A stretch of 64,000 nucleotides of DNA from Branchiostoma lanceolatum. Lineage: Eukaryota > Chordata > Leptocardii > Amphioxiformes > Branchiostomatidae. The stretch is from the NCBI RefSeq assembly GCF_035083965.1, contig NC_089725.1, forward strand, positions 30,203,925-30,267,924. Reading direction: 5' to 3'. Position numbers and translations under genes: made by a program. Position 1 is the first letter of the stretch, and each line of letters starts with the position of its first letter. The notes under the pieces were generated by a model that was given only the letters and a program-made list of their open reading frames with translations, was not told where the DNA came from and made no database searches. This document shows, one piece after another, positions 21,316-27,546 of this stretch.

Positions 21316-21621
21316 AACAAACAAACAAACACACACCAACACACACACTCAACTTAAGTACACTGTGTCTGTCTTTTGATGTATTGCTCATTGTGCCTCA
21401 CTGTTGGTATCAGGTATCATGTGCTGGTCCTGTTCTTCCCACCTCAGGTGATGCCACAGCTTCTAAACTACCTACAGGTGGACAGCCTCAAGGACAGCAT
21501 AGACTGGGGCACCTTAGCTGTCTACACGTGTGTGAACAGCTGTGACAAGGGAACAGCATACCACCCAGAGTTTCTATGGAAACAGGACTATTCTGAGACA
21601 GCATTGACTGGGGCACCTTAG
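5338..21621 (+). CDS. PDCD2: Programmed cell death protein 2 homologue (MYND finger plus PDCD2 C-terminal domain)
   Basis: Six exons read in phase: 5338-5748, 17523-17652, 18940-19115, 20026-20145, 20398-20511 and 21448-21621, giving about 374 residues (vertebrate PDCD2 is near 344). Exon 1 has the family start ([34 protein letters not shown]). Exon 2 is the MYND zinc finger (C-x2-C ... C-x2-CHQARYC ... H-x3-C). Exon 3 begins with [12 protein letters not shown] and is then acidic. Exons 5-6 form the PDCD2_C domain ([40 protein letters not shown]). Known family role: a conserved chaperone-like factor linked to 40S ribosomal protein uS5 (RPS2) handling and cell proliferation. The ATG is in a strong context (AAGATGG). 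Oddities: intron 1 is 11.8 kb because of two LTR elements, and the extreme C terminus and stop derive from a tandem duplication. Confidence 0.93.
5761..5775 (+). repeat. Interstitial telomere-like (CCCTAA)n
   Basis: CCCTAACCCTAACCC lies in PDCD2 intron 1, 12 bp after the exon 1 donor and 3 bp before the gypsy 5' LTR. It is two and a half units of the metazoan telomere repeat, the only such run I noticed. Confidence 0.7.
5779..6007 (+). repeat. 5' LTR of the gypsy element
   Basis: 229 bp starting TGTAACCAGG and ending CTTGTTACA; it matches 10924-11152 throughout by eye. It begins 30 bp into PDCD2 intron 1, so its promoter, if active, would transcribe toward PDCD2 exon 2. Confidence 0.93.
6009..6022 (+). 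other. Primer-binding site
   Basis: TGGTGTCAGAAGTG lies one base after the 5' LTR. It starts with TGG, complementary to a tRNA 3' CCA end. The cognate tRNA was not identified. Confidence 0.7.
6072..6866 (+). CDS. gag: Gag polyprotein of the gypsy element
   Basis: 264 codons from ATG 6072. The N-terminal half is a retrotransposon gag region ([18 protein letters not shown]; later [13 protein letters not shown] and ..[16 protein letters not shown]). A short coiled-coil-like stretch ([18 protein letters not shown]) follows. The C terminus has one CCHC zinc knuckle, [14 protein letters not shown] (C-x2-C-x4-H-x4-C), which packages the RNA. The TAG at 6864-6866 is followed by pol one base back in frame. 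The codon before the stop is part of TCAAAC, a partial -1 slippery site (A-AAC in the A position), so frameshifting is plausible but not shown. Confidence 0.9.
   Translation: MAATRAEIKLAKFSGRNLNFGSWYRQFARLARLQQWKVESYPMYLMLHLEGPALEYAESLGDKLTNDVENLHTVLSDRFGAGERKQTSLDELLHFHRKVGETLLDYEMRLRSLLQYGHPKTDVAEREKMGVNYFITGLQPSRLAERLGDIFPRPNNLRDIRRAAAQLEGTESTTVHMVASTSREEELEERVARLESRVEGMAGCLTRIEDAVTKSDAGVRTPSNPGNDNNNNGNKAGGRDYICFNCGGRAHMARNCPSPKKSSN
6878..10888 (+). CDS. pol: Pol polyprotein of the gypsy element with C-terminal CW zinc finger
   Basis: The first in-frame start-like codon is GTG 6878, but the frame is open upstream through the gag end, as expected for -1 frameshifting. Residues counted from 6878: acidic N-terminal tract; aspartic protease D64-S65-G66; reverse transcriptase with D451 and Y513-L-D-D516; RNase H with D661, E704 and D729; integrase zinc site H896, H903, C933, C936; integrase core D965, D1025, E1061 (D-x59-D-x35-E); GPY/F module (KWKGPYRV). 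After an acidic linker (about 1225-1270) comes [12 protein letters not shown] at 1275-1286, then WYCSMN and C1314. The cysteines 1278, 1281, 1303 and 1314 and tryptophans 1275 and 1284 match the CW-type zinc finger. All catalytic residues are present. Confidence 0.93.
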   Translation: MGGDTLAHIKESPQNSKLNDSSDCDNDNEDFEDNDHEDYEAREIKQLLYLNLDMWNQNLNALVDSGAGPSCVDSSVWEKGGKVPLKNCWQSFVAAGGGVLKVLGSVEVRIRVHGAEIKRKVYVVHGLQERCILGMDFMRSVRAVVDTVGETISVRGRPCPLQVMSIRPNVCRVSLAEDVTLPGRHEVVVPGCIQDANPGWGGFLSAVFEPNSLEGKDKVVCARTVVTPTEGSVPVRLVNTSPEPVTLRRGSKVGQLTPMDGGEAEEVVLPPAGKGRTKRRTRAQQVLTLRGLATKSSTPEAGEVDRILSDLGLDRKDLSTDQRRRVYRTVDRFQHVFSRGPLDLGRTDKVKHKIDTGSARPVKLAPRRYSPHQREEMTRCLQGMREIGIIRESHSPWGAPVVLVKKPDGSTRFCVDYRKLNDCTLKDAYPLPRIDDALDALGGAKFFSTLDLVSGYHQVEVEESSKEKTAFTTPLGLWEFNTLPMGLCNSPATFERLMDLVLAGLCWSSCLVYLDDIIVFGRTFEEHWDRLEAVLQRLQDAGLKVKTTKCQLLREKVSFLGHVVSEQGVETEPKKVEAVKTWPIPSNRGELRSFLGFCSYYRRFVRNFSGIAAPLYQLANDREGNFEFGEEEKEVFRQLQRELTTAPVLAFPDFHKRFILDTDASDRGLGAVLSQEVNGCEHPIAYHSRTLSKAERKYCTTRKELLALVNSVWHFRHYLLGCKFTVRTDHHALKWLMTFKEPENQVARWLETLASFSFTVQHRAGKKHGNADGLSRIPCRQCGLEDAPTDGVMSVQVASDPPELLVPFAAGQDIKQQQADDPEISPVLLALESRDETEQPAPLGKEGLRYWNDRGRMEVKEGVLYRRLYADNTDTSYRLQLVVPKTLREQVLRECHGGILSGHLGVDKTLLRMRERFFWYGMATDVELHVKGCSECAKRKTGSRRRRAPLVPTSPGFRWERVAMDFMGPFPETPKGNKHILVISDYMTKWVEAVALPDQKATTVVRALIDTWITRFGVPYQLHSDQGRDFDSQIVHTLCQELGIKKTRTTAYHPEGDGMVERFNRTVCQILTMYVNDSHTDWDARLQSALFAYRTSVHSSTDYTPFFLTYGEEARVPADVMWPVDRPEPAGGIDVQAQGVREELDMAYRRARQNMETAHRRQKDVYDRKCHGGGFSVGDQVWLSIPAVPRGLSKKFFPKWKGPYRVVTRMSDVTYRVQRVGGRQRVVVHFNRLKEYHVQEPEEETGARAEDSLTDELPAEETPAEDSDAESLQDWVQCDSCDSWRRITAHEAAEIDPDGEWYCSMNEDQSQNVCDALAPTTTRSRRRGRPPDRLGF
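10700..10828 (+). other. CW-type zinc-finger domain coding segment in pol
   Basis: Spacing C-x2-C-x21-C-x10-C with the opening W-V-Q-C-D-x-C-x-x-W, then W-Y-C-x-M/N-x-x-x-D-x2-x-x-x-x-C. This is the pattern of CW domains in MORC, ZCWPW and KDM1B proteins, where the two tryptophans help form the cage for methylated H3K4. Here it follows the integrase and an acidic linker. Its targeting function in the element is inference from chromodomain integrases. Confidence 0.85.
10910..10923 (+). other. Polypurine tract
   Basis: AGGAGGGAGGACAG ends immediately before TG of the 3' LTR, the expected place for plus-strand priming. The run is broken by one C. Confidence 0.75.
10924..11152 (+). repeat. 3' LTR of the gypsy element
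   Basis: 229 bp, same start and end as the 5' LTR and no difference seen by eye, indicating a very recent insertion. Confidence 0.93.
11284..11792 (+). repeat. 5' LTR of the gag-only element
   Basis: 509 bp. It holds AATAAA at 11622-11627, a polyadenylation signal that lies in sense orientation inside PDCD2 intron 1. Confidence 0.9.
11793..13490 (+). other. ORF-poor leader of the gag-only element
   Basis: About 1.7 kb, T-rich on the plus strand (many TTTCG/TTTGTT runs), with only frames under 80 codons and no motif. Long non-coding leaders of this kind are seen in non-autonomous LTR elements that keep packaging signals. No other feature is visible. Confidence 0.5.
13491..14653 (+). CDS. Gag-like frames with CCHC knuckle and proline-rich repeats
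   Basis: A frame from ATG 13491 (start [15 protein letters not shown]) ends at 13695-13697. A second frame, one base back and open over about 13658-14653, encodes a CCHC zinc knuckle [14 protein letters not shown] (C-x2-C-x4-H-x4-C) near its start, then a Pro-rich region with about eight tandem PVPDxx/APVPDP hexapeptides (about 14135-14260), and Pro/Ser-rich sequence. The second frame has no good ATG before the knuckle. Either a -1 shift joins the two frames or the element is decayed. No protease motif is seen. The capsid part of Gag is not recognisable. Confidence 0.5.
14569..14859 (+). other. Small unassigned frame in the gag-only element
   Basis: 97 codons overlapping the end of the gag-like frame. 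It is basic in its middle ([18 protein letters not shown]). No family recognised; it may be a remnant of a following protein in the parent element. Confidence 0.2.
15403..15516 (+). repeat. Short tandem array in the gag-only element
   Basis: About three copies of a ~38-bp unit containing TGCTTGGAACCTGCAGTGTT followed by CACTTGAAAT. Confidence 0.75.
15525..15680 (+). repeat. Second tandem array in the gag-only element
   Basis: About four diverged copies of a ~38-bp unit with TTGTGCTGTGTTTTGATTGA and an ATTATTATGAACT block. Confidence 0.7.
15969..15981 (+). other. Polypurine tract of the gag-only element
   Basis: ACCGGGGGGATGG abuts the TG of the 3' LTR. Confidence 0.6.
15982..16490 (+). repeat. 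3' LTR of the gag-only element
   Basis: 509 bp, equal in length to the 5' LTR. By eye it differs at about three sites (for example GGACGG versus GGATGG near the start). AATAAA at 16320-16325. Confidence 0.9.
16495..16590 (+). repeat. LINE 3' end with TTA-repeat tail
   Basis: It contains TTTTATGCCTGTAC, an AAATAAGCCCG block, GGGCATGAATGTACAATAA and then TTATTATTATTAT. The LINE fragment at 28960-29020 ends with the same kind of block (GCCCGGAAGGGCATGAACATGCAATAAA), so this is the 3' tail of a related family. Confidence 0.55.
16995..17330 (+). repeat. Dispersed repeat, copy 2
   Basis: Same blocks and order as 3655-3885 (TTGCATACCCGGTAAACCG, CACCAGGTTT, AACGTCCTATCCAAGGGACG), longer at the 3' side (GGCACTCCCGAGGTG). 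Confidence 0.6.
17523..17652 (+). CDS. PDCD2: PDCD2 exon 2 (MYND finger)
   Basis: Acceptor CCGCCCGCCCAG|GTGTGG, phase 0 in, phase 1 out at GGG G|GTAAGG. It encodes [20 protein letters not shown], then ARYCGKAHQ and GHKVACG: a complete C4-C2HC MYND zinc finger (protein-protein contacts). Confidence 0.92.
17657..17842 (+). repeat. 22-bp minisatellite at the start of PDCD2 intron 2
   Basis: Eight full copies and a 10-bp remnant of a 22-bp unit (GGCACTGTTAGATTTCTTAT plus GA), almost without variation, starting 4 bp after the exon 2 donor. One more partial copy resumes at 18613 after the inserted MITE. Homogeneity suggests recent expansion. Confidence 0.9.
17843..18609. mobile_element. PIF/Harbinger-like non-autonomous transposon nested in the minisatellite
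   Basis: Terminal inverted repeats start at GGGGCCCTCTCACTGACATG and its exact complement, with TTA on both sides (17840-17842 and 18610-18612), a PIF/Harbinger-type 3-bp duplication. The subterminal regions carry many copies of TTGGCAACTAGTTG-like sequence in both orientations. The 767-bp element has no ORF of note. Confidence 0.8.
18940..19115 (+). CDS. PDCD2: PDCD2 exon 3
   Basis: Acceptor TTCCCTACAG, phase 1 in, phase 0 out at AATCAG|GTAAGT. It encodes [17 protein letters not shown] and then a very acidic stretch ending MRQLRHNQ. This is the linker between MYND and C-terminal domains. Confidence 0.9.
19730..19938 (+). repeat. tRNA-derived SINE-like repeat
   Basis: A pol III B-box-like GGTTCAATCCC at 19781-19791, an inner block with GACGGGACGTTAAGCCGTGG and a terminal A run (19930-19938). 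No obvious A box, so the call rests on the B box plus A-tail. Confidence 0.5.
20026..20145 (+). CDS. PDCD2: PDCD2 exon 4
   Basis: Acceptor TTCCCCCAG, 40 codons, phase 0-0, donor CAG|GTCAGG. Highly charged ([20 protein letters not shown], then VFRRRV), typical of the PDCD2 linker before the C-terminal domain. Confidence 0.87.
20398..20511 (+). CDS. PDCD2: PDCD2 exon 5
   Basis: 38 codons, phase 0-0, donor CAG|GTAAGC. It encodes [15 protein letters not shown] and [12 protein letters not shown], the first half of the PDCD2_C domain with its conserved CxCG pair. Confidence 0.92.
20519..20784. mobile_element. Long foldback element touching the PDCD2 exon 5 donor
   Basis: Two ~90-bp arms are near-perfect inverted copies (left TGTCTGTCAGACACCTTCTT, right AAGAAGGTGTCTGACAGACA, both with TGACTGGAGTACTG toward the centre). 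The left arm starts 7 bp after the exon 5 donor GT, so the transcript could fold here. No ORF. Confidence 0.75.
20953..21132. mobile_element. Small MITE with TAGCCTGGA termini
   Basis: Ends TAGCCTGGAATCCA and TGGTATCCAGGCTA are inverted copies. One similar end (CTGGTATCCAGGCTA) occurs at 61110-61125. No clear target-site duplication. Confidence 0.5.
21192..21350 (+). repeat. (CA)n microsatellite
   Basis: Two pure (AC)n tracts separated by a copy of the flanking AGTATAATACTATGGTATCACAA, ending in (ACAA)n. The duplicated flank shows the tract itself was locally duplicated. It lies in PDCD2 intron 5. Confidence 0.95.
21448..21621 (+). CDS. PDCD2: PDCD2 exon 6 (terminal coding exon)
   Basis: Acceptor TTCCCACCTCAG, phase 0, 57 codons to TAG 21619-21621. 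It encodes [32 protein letters not shown] and [10 protein letters not shown]. The last residues (ALTGAP) and the stop lie in the second unit of a 104-bp tandem repeat, read in a shifted frame. Confidence 0.9.
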   Translation: MMPQLLNYLQVDSLKDSIDWGTLAVYTCVNSCDKGTAYHPEFLWKQDYSETALTGAP

Positions 21622-22420
21622 CTGTCTACAAATACATGAACAGCTGTGACCAGGGAACAGCATACCTCCCAGAGTTTCTATGGAAACAGGACTATTCTGA
21701 GACGGCATTGACTGCCAGAGCATCTTAGCTGTCTACACATGTGTTAACTGCTGTGAACAGGGGACAGCATACTACAAGAAGTTTCTATGGAAACAGGACT
21801 ATTCTGAGACAGCATTGACTGGGACTCCTTAGCTGTCTATACGTGTGTAAATAGCAGTAACCAGGGGACAGCATATCACCCAGAGTTTCTATGGAAACAG
21901 GACTATTCTGAGACAGCATTGACTGGGACGTCTTAACTGTTTACACATGTGTTAACTGCTGTGAACAGGGGACAGCATACCACCCAGAGTTTCTATGGAA
22001 ACAGGACTATTCTGAGACAGCATTGACTGGGACCCCTTAGCTGTCTACACGTGTGTGAACAGCTGTGACAAAGGAACAGCATACCACCCAGAGTTTCTAT
22101 GGAAACAGGACTATTCTGAGACAGCATTGACTGGGACGTCTTAACTGTTTACACATGTGTTAACTGCTGTGAACAGGGGACAGCATACCACCCAGAGTTT
22201 CTATGGAAACAGGACTATTCTGAGATAGCATTGACTGGGGCACCTGTTAGCTGTCTACATGTTTGTGAACAGCTGACCAAGGGATAGCATACCTCCCAGA
22301 GTTTCTATGGAAACAGGACTATTCTGAGACAGCATTGACTGGGGCACCGTAGCTGTCTACACATGTGTGAACTGCTATGACAAAAGGACAGCATACTGCA
22401 TGAGTTTCTATGGACACGGC
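21502..22420 (+). repeat. 104-bp tandem array derived from PDCD2 exon 6
   Basis: About nine copies. GACTGGG recurs at 21502, 21606, 21710, 21817, 21921, 22025, 22129, 22233 and 22337, a spacing of 104 with one of 107. Copy 1 is the coding exon; the rest are downstream and diverge by scattered substitutions. The 4th/5th and 6th/7th copies form a higher-order dimer: both the 5th and 7th carry GACGTCTTAACTGTTTACAC and the flanking copies do not. Since 104 is not a multiple of three, later copies cannot extend the reading frame. Confidence 0.93.
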
Positions 22421-22436
22421 TACAGGACATGTACAG

Positions 22437-24360
22437 ATGAAATTTAGTCAACTGATAGTCAAAATTTTTCTTGTTAAGATACTTGTATTCAGTTTTTAAA
22501 GAATCTAAACATCATATTGTATGAAATAGCATTGACATGTATATGCTTATTTTGCAATCTGCTTTACAATGTACATATATACATGCCTACTGGTACAATG
22601 TACTTCCCTTCCATGGTGTAACCAGTTTTCTTGCAGCTTTTCACTGTACGAATTACTGAGTATGTCTTCCTGTGATGGATTAGAAGAAGTGTTCATTTCT
22701 TTCAGTCCCAGCCAGTATCCAACAATGTGAAAGTACTATACAAAATTGATTTTTTCAAAGGCACAACAACCACAACAGCACCTCTAAATCTATTAACACT
22801 TAACATGCTTCAAATTTTCTTCAATTTCTATGGACACTAAACACATTTTTGCTCAATCAGTTTGTCCTTTAACGGCACGGTCACATTTTTTGCAGACCAA
22901 AGTATGATTTTGATGTGGTAGAATTTTCAAGCTGACAAGGTTCTAAGATGTTCGAAACGTCCAGTACTAGTAATGCCCTCATGACCAGCTTGCAGCCCTA
23001 CGATGATCGTACGACACATATGACCATTTTGCCCCAAGTAGTTTATGCCCCAAATCCACAGCTCTAAAACAAGATGCATTCAATTTGATGATAGATACTC
23101 CAGCAAGCAGTGACTAAGTGGTGAATCACTTGCTGTATGCAGAACTGTTACAGTAATGCAAACTATTACTCCAAATATGAGTTTCTCAAAGGCACAACAT
23201 CAACAACACATCTAAATCTATTTACACTTTACATGCTAAGTTGCTTCAATTCTTATGGACACAAACCATATGTAAAATCAGCTTGTGATATTGTCAGTCT
23301 GATTGATAGCTTAACAGCACAGTCAGTGGTAAATCACTTGCTGTATACATAATTGTTCCAGCAATGCAAACGATTTATACAACATCAACAACACATCTAA
23401 ATCTGCTTTAACTTTACAATTACAAGCTAAGTTTCTTAATCTTATATGGAGACTAAGCATTTTTTTGCAAAATGCAAAATTATTTTGGGATAAAGTCAAT
23501 TCGTCTATAGACACTTGAGCAAGTGATTATTAAGTGGTGAATCACACTGTTACAGTAATAAAAACTTTTCAGTTCTGTAAACATGTCACTCAAAATATAA
23601 ACAGAGTGTGCTGATACATTACTAATGCTAATCAATGATAATGGAATTTTGACTATTTTATATTCTTCAAATAAGTAAAATCTCACAGTTACCATTCATG
23701 TAGGGTTTACTCCTACTTTCACAACCATGTAACAAGATGGTTTCAATACATCCATTCATAGCAATCACAAGTGTAACACCACTAACAGTGCTGTGGTACA
23801 AATACAGGTACTACAGCAGTATTCAATAGGTATATTTATGAACTGCTCTGGGAAGATTTAAATCAACATGCCTGTCTATAAAGTGCAATTGTTCTGAACT
23901 GATCTAGGAGGTTTTTAGTGACCATCTGTTCTGCATACATGTCCGACACTGAATTGCATCAGTACCAAACAGTTGGTCTCAGTTTCACCATATTTAGGTA
24001 CAAGGAGCATAAAGATACAAATAAGCAAATTGGTTTATCCATACAGAAGTTATTTTTCATAGAAATGTGAATAAAATATGTATTGATTTGTGAACCTTTA
24101 AGAAGGGTGTTTGACCTTTAGGATGCCATTCAAGGTCATCATTTTTTATAGACATACATACTGACTTCTCAGACTGGGCATCAGTTGGGGAGGCTCGTCT
24201 CTAGGGGGTTCTTACTATTGCCTTGTTAGTGAATTGCCTTAGACCTGTATTTTTGGGTTGGGGCTGTTTTGTGTAAAGTCCACATTGTACAAGTGAGACT
24301 GCGAGATGGCTCACAGGCCATAAGCACGGGTGACGGTGGTGGGGGACTGGGGCAGGGAAG
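22437..24360. repeat. Segmental duplication copy A (matches 61690-63960)
   Basis: Many blocks appear in the same order and orientation near the right edge: GAAGATACTTGTATT-like sequence, ATGAAATAGCATT, TGTTCTGAACTGATCTAGG, TTTAAGAAGGGTGTT and CAGACTGGGCATCAG. Copy A also holds a local ~200-bp triplication (about 22740-23500) seen once in copy B. Its last part (24147-24360) aligns with the tail-coding segment at 63697-64000 but has stop codons on the minus strand, so it is a decayed C-terminal exon or UTR. Confidence 0.75.
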
Positions 24361-24570
24361 GATCATCTTTAGTGGACTTGATTTGATTTAATTCTTAGGT
24401 CCAGGGGCCTTTTTTGTTCAGCAGTTTTCCCTCTGCCTACACCTTTAGGTTTTGGGTTGGTTGTTGGTGTGAACAGAACATTTGGCTTTAAAACAGATAA
24501 CCTTGTGTTATATGTGAGCTTTCTAACATCCAAGGATTGAGTGTCGCCCTGAGACTGGCCCTGCCCTGTC

Positions 24571-25465
24571 TGATCATGACCACTGGTCCCTACAGCAGCT
24601 GTGGTTTTTGTGTTGGATTCAGTGACGGCCTGAGACTGAACCTGCCCTGTCTGATCATGGCCACTGGTCCCTACAGCAGCTGTGGTTTTTGTGTTGGATT
24701 CAGTGACGGCCTGAGACTGAACCTGCCCTAGCTGTCTGATCATGACCACTGGTCCCTACAGCAGCTGTGGTTTTTGTGTTGGATTCAGTGACGGCCTGAG
24801 ACTGAACCTGCCCTGTCTGATCGTGGCCACTGGTCCCTACAGCAGCTGTGGTTTTTGTGTTGGATTCAGTGACGGCCTGAGACTGAACCTGCCCTGTCTG
24901 ATCATGGCCACTGGTCCCTACAGCAGCTGTAGTTTATGTGTTGGATTCAGTGACGGCCTGAGACTGAACCTGCCCTAGCTGTCTGATCATGACCACTGGT
25001 CCCTACAGCAGCTGTGGTTTTTGTGTTGGATTCAGTGACGGCCTGAGACTGAACCTGCCCTAGCTGTCTGATCATGACCACTGGTCCCTACAGCAGCTGT
25101 GGTTTTTGTGTTGGATTCAGTGACGGCCTGAGACTGAACCTGCCCTAGCTGTCTGATCATGACCACTGGTCCCTACAGTAGCTGTGGTGCTTGTGTTGGA
25201 TTTAGTGATGGCCTGAGACTGACCCTGCTCTGACTGATCATGGCATGTCACTACAGTAGCTGTGGTGTTTGTGTTGGATTTAGTGATGGCCTGAGACTGA
25301 CCCTGCTCTGACTGATCATGGCATGTCACTACAGTAGCTGTGGTGTTTGTGTTGGATTTAGTGATAGCCTGAGACTGACCCTGCTCTGACTGATCATGAT
25401 CACTGGTCACTACTGTAGCTGTGGTGTTTGTGTTGGATTCACTGATGGCCTGATGCTGACCCACA
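24571..25465 (-). repeat. Minisatellite made from the LRR receptor's tail repeat
   Basis: Eleven units begin at TGATCATG-like sites 24571, 24652, 24737, 24818, 24899, 24984, 25069, 25154, 25235, 25313 and 25391, spacing 78, 81 or 85 bp. In the minus direction a unit encodes 26-27 residues such as GHDQTGQVQSQAVTESN. That is the same repeat as in the receptor's cytoplasmic tail (HDQTGQGQAITEANTNTT). Four units carry a 4-bp insertion (81+4) that breaks the frame. The array lies 3' of the receptor stop, and no good intron joins it, so it is probably untranslated or relic coding sequence. Confidence 0.85.
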
Positions 25466-25637
25466 ACTTTTTAATCAGCTTTAGCAAGAAAATTATGGGT
25501 TTCTTGAACTTGCCCAAAACAGAGACTTTAGTTTTGTCTTGTATACAGAATGATATGCTTGCAGAAAGATAGAATTTCTTTGTAAAAGAAAAAAAAACAC
25601 AAGAAAAATAAGAAAATGCATTTTGGTAGTTTATGAA

Positions 25638-27533
25638 CTACAAAGAATGCAGCATTGAGCTTGAGGCAGTCGCCCTTGTGTTGTATGATGGGTTTTCAGT
25701 GTCAGCGGATTCAGTGATAGCCTCATACCCTGTTTGACCATGGACATGGACATGGACTGATGCAGTAGGTTTGGTGTGAGTGTTGACTTCAGTGATGGCC
25801 TGAGACTGAACCTGCCCTGTCTGATCATGAACACTGGGAGATGTTGTGTTCTTTGGTGGTTTCCTCACAACTGCGTAAACAGGATTTGTGGTGTTTGTGT
25901 TGGCTTCAGTGATGGCCTGACCCTGCCCTGTCTGATCATGAACACTGGGAGTTGTGTTCTTTGGTGGTTTCCTCACAACTGCGTAGACAGGATTGGACTT
26001 TAAGGCAGGTACCACCTGGCTATGTGATGGATTTTTGACTTTCAGAGATTGTGTGTTAGCCTGAGACTGGCCCTTCCTTGTTTGATCATCATGATTTCCA
26101 ACATCTCCATAATCATTGTTCATTACAGAAACTGCTGTGTTTGTGTTGCCACCAACAGCATTGGGATCTAGTCCTAAAGGAGGATGCCTGTTCCTCCTCT
26201 TGAACCAGATCGTAAGAATGATACTGCCAATTAGAACAATGCCAGCTATGAATGAACCACCGACAGAGGCAATGAGAACAGGCAAGGTGAAACTTGAAAC
26301 AGATTCATGGGAACTATCTGAAGTGATTGCAAGGGGTGTAGTTAGTGGTGCCATTGTTCGGACGTTCTGTTGAGTCAGAAGTGGTTTGATTATACCAGTA
26401 TTGGGAAAAGAATCGGCGACATTGCAATTGTTATTAGCAGTTTTGAATTGGTTACCAAGGGGCTGTAGGGCTGATCCTACAGGATGTGCTGTTGGGCTAG
26501 TATTGTTTTCTGTGTTGCCGAACGAAGCAGATGATAACACATCAGATGAGGTGAATGAGGCATGGATATCAACAGGCAGTGTTGATGCGGTTTTCTCGTT
26601 ACAGATCAAGTCTTCAGGGTTAACATCTTTAAGCTTTAAGCCAAGGAAATAGGCAGGTTGGGCACATATTATCTGGTCTTCGAATGAAGCGGACCCAGTC
26701 ATTTTCATTCTGAAGGGAACCATCCGACAGTCGCACTGCCAGGGGTTCTTGTCAATTCGTACAGTTCTGATTGCCGACAACATGCTGTGAGCAGACTCGG
26801 GAAGGACAGATATCTGGTTTTCTCGTAGGTCCAGATATTCTAGCTCAAGAAGATTAGTGAATGTACTTGGCCGGATGGAAGTTATCTGGTTTGCGTCTAA
26901 GCGCAACCATTTGAGCTTGGGCAGATTAGCGAACGAACCTGGCTGGATAGAACTTATCTGGTTATATGGTAGGTACAAACCTTTGAACTTGGGTAGATTA
27001 CTAAATGTGCCTGGCTGGATTGAAGTTATCTGGTTTGCTTGGAGGTCCAACTTTTGGATCTCGGGTAGATTGGAGAATGCACCTGGGTAGATGCCTGTCA
27101 TGCTGTTTGATGACAGGCACACTAACCGCAGTTTGTAATGATTTGAGAAGACCCCAGACTTAATTTCAGTTATCCCGTTTTGGTCCAGGTTCAATCTTTC
27201 AAGCTGCGGCAGATTGGACAATGCACCTGGCGGAATGGTAGTTATCTGATTATTTTCCAAATCCAAGTGAGCGATGGAATTTGGGAGGTTCTGGGGGAAG
27301 CTGTTGATCTCATTACTTCCTAAATATAAGAAGGCGATGTTTCTTGGAATGTTCTGGGGGATTTTACTGAGGCCCAGCCCGCCGCAGTTGCAGCAAGGAG
27401 TTCGTGGTGTAACCCACCTAGGCCTTATTACGCAGCGTGAGGATATTGAACAGCTGCATCCAGCTTCTGGCAATTCGGGCTCCTTCAGGATGATTAGAAG
27501 AAAAATCAGGAGGTGTCTGGTCTTTTTCCACAT
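25638..27533 (-). CDS. Leucine-rich-repeat single-pass membrane receptor with NPxY tail motifs
   Basis: 631 codons in a single coding exon. N-terminal signal/hydrophobic segment (residues 7-16), Cys-rich LRRNT (26-50), about nine LRRs of 24 residues (60-260; consensus L-x-L-x-x-N-x-I), LRRCT (NPWQCDC at 263-269 through C311), a Ser/Thr-rich stalk, a transmembrane helix at 417-443 followed by FKRRNR, and a ~185-residue cytoplasmic tail. The tail carries NPVY at 514-517 and 550-553 within a duplicated NPVYAVVRKPPKNTT block, and NPSY at 614-617: potential PTB-domain or endocytosis sites. HDQTGQ-type repeats lie between them. An acceptor (CTTGTTCTGTTTAG|) 13 bases before the ATG implies an upstream untranslated exon. 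No TIR or kinase domain, so it is not a Toll receptor. Ligand unknown. Confidence 0.85.
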   Translation of the reverse strand: MWKKTRHLLIFLLIILKEPELPEAGCSCSISSRCVIRPRWVTPRTPCCNCGGLGLSKIPQNIPRNIAFLYLGSNEINSFPQNLPNSIAHLDLENNQITTIPPGALSNLPQLERLNLDQNGITEIKSGVFSNHYKLRLVCLSSNSMTGIYPGAFSNLPEIQKLDLQANQITSIQPGTFSNLPKFKGLYLPYNQISSIQPGSFANLPKLKWLRLDANQITSIRPSTFTNLLELEYLDLRENQISVLPESAHSMLSAIRTVRIDKNPWQCDCRMVPFRMKMTGSASFEDQIICAQPAYFLGLKLKDVNPEDLICNEKTASTLPVDIHASFTSSDVLSSASFGNTENNTSPTAHPVGSALQPLGNQFKTANNNCNVADSFPNTGIIKPLLTQQNVRTMAPLTTPLAITSDSSHESVSSFTLPVLIASVGGSFIAGIVLIGSIILTIWFKRRNRHPPLGLDPNAVGGNTNTAVSVMNNDYGDVGNHDDQTRKGQSQANTQSLKVKNPSHSQVVPALKSNPVYAVVRKPPKNTTPSVHDQTGQGQAITEANTNTTNPVYAVVRKPPKNTTSPSVHDQTGQVQSQAITEVNTHTKPTASVHVHVHGQTGYEAITESADTENPSYNTRATASSSMLHSL

Positions 27534-27546
27534 GTTGTCTTGTGAC
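27534..27546 (-). promoter_or_regulatory. Splice acceptor and 5' UTR of the LRR receptor
   Basis: A pyrimidine-rich tract TCTCTTCTCCTTGTTCTG then TTTAG ends at 27547 on the minus strand, 13 bases before the ATG. The 5' exon must lie further right, probably in the duplicated 27.8-32.5 kb region. Confidence 0.6.

Noticed and set aside
21143..21379. THTHTH-type and CVCVCV-type ORFs over the (CA)n tract
   Set aside because: Artefacts of the microsatellite in both strands.
24537..25138. Plus-strand ORFs with repeated GPYSSCGFCVGFSDG
   Set aside because: Reverse reading of the minisatellite; the minus strand matches the receptor tail repeat.
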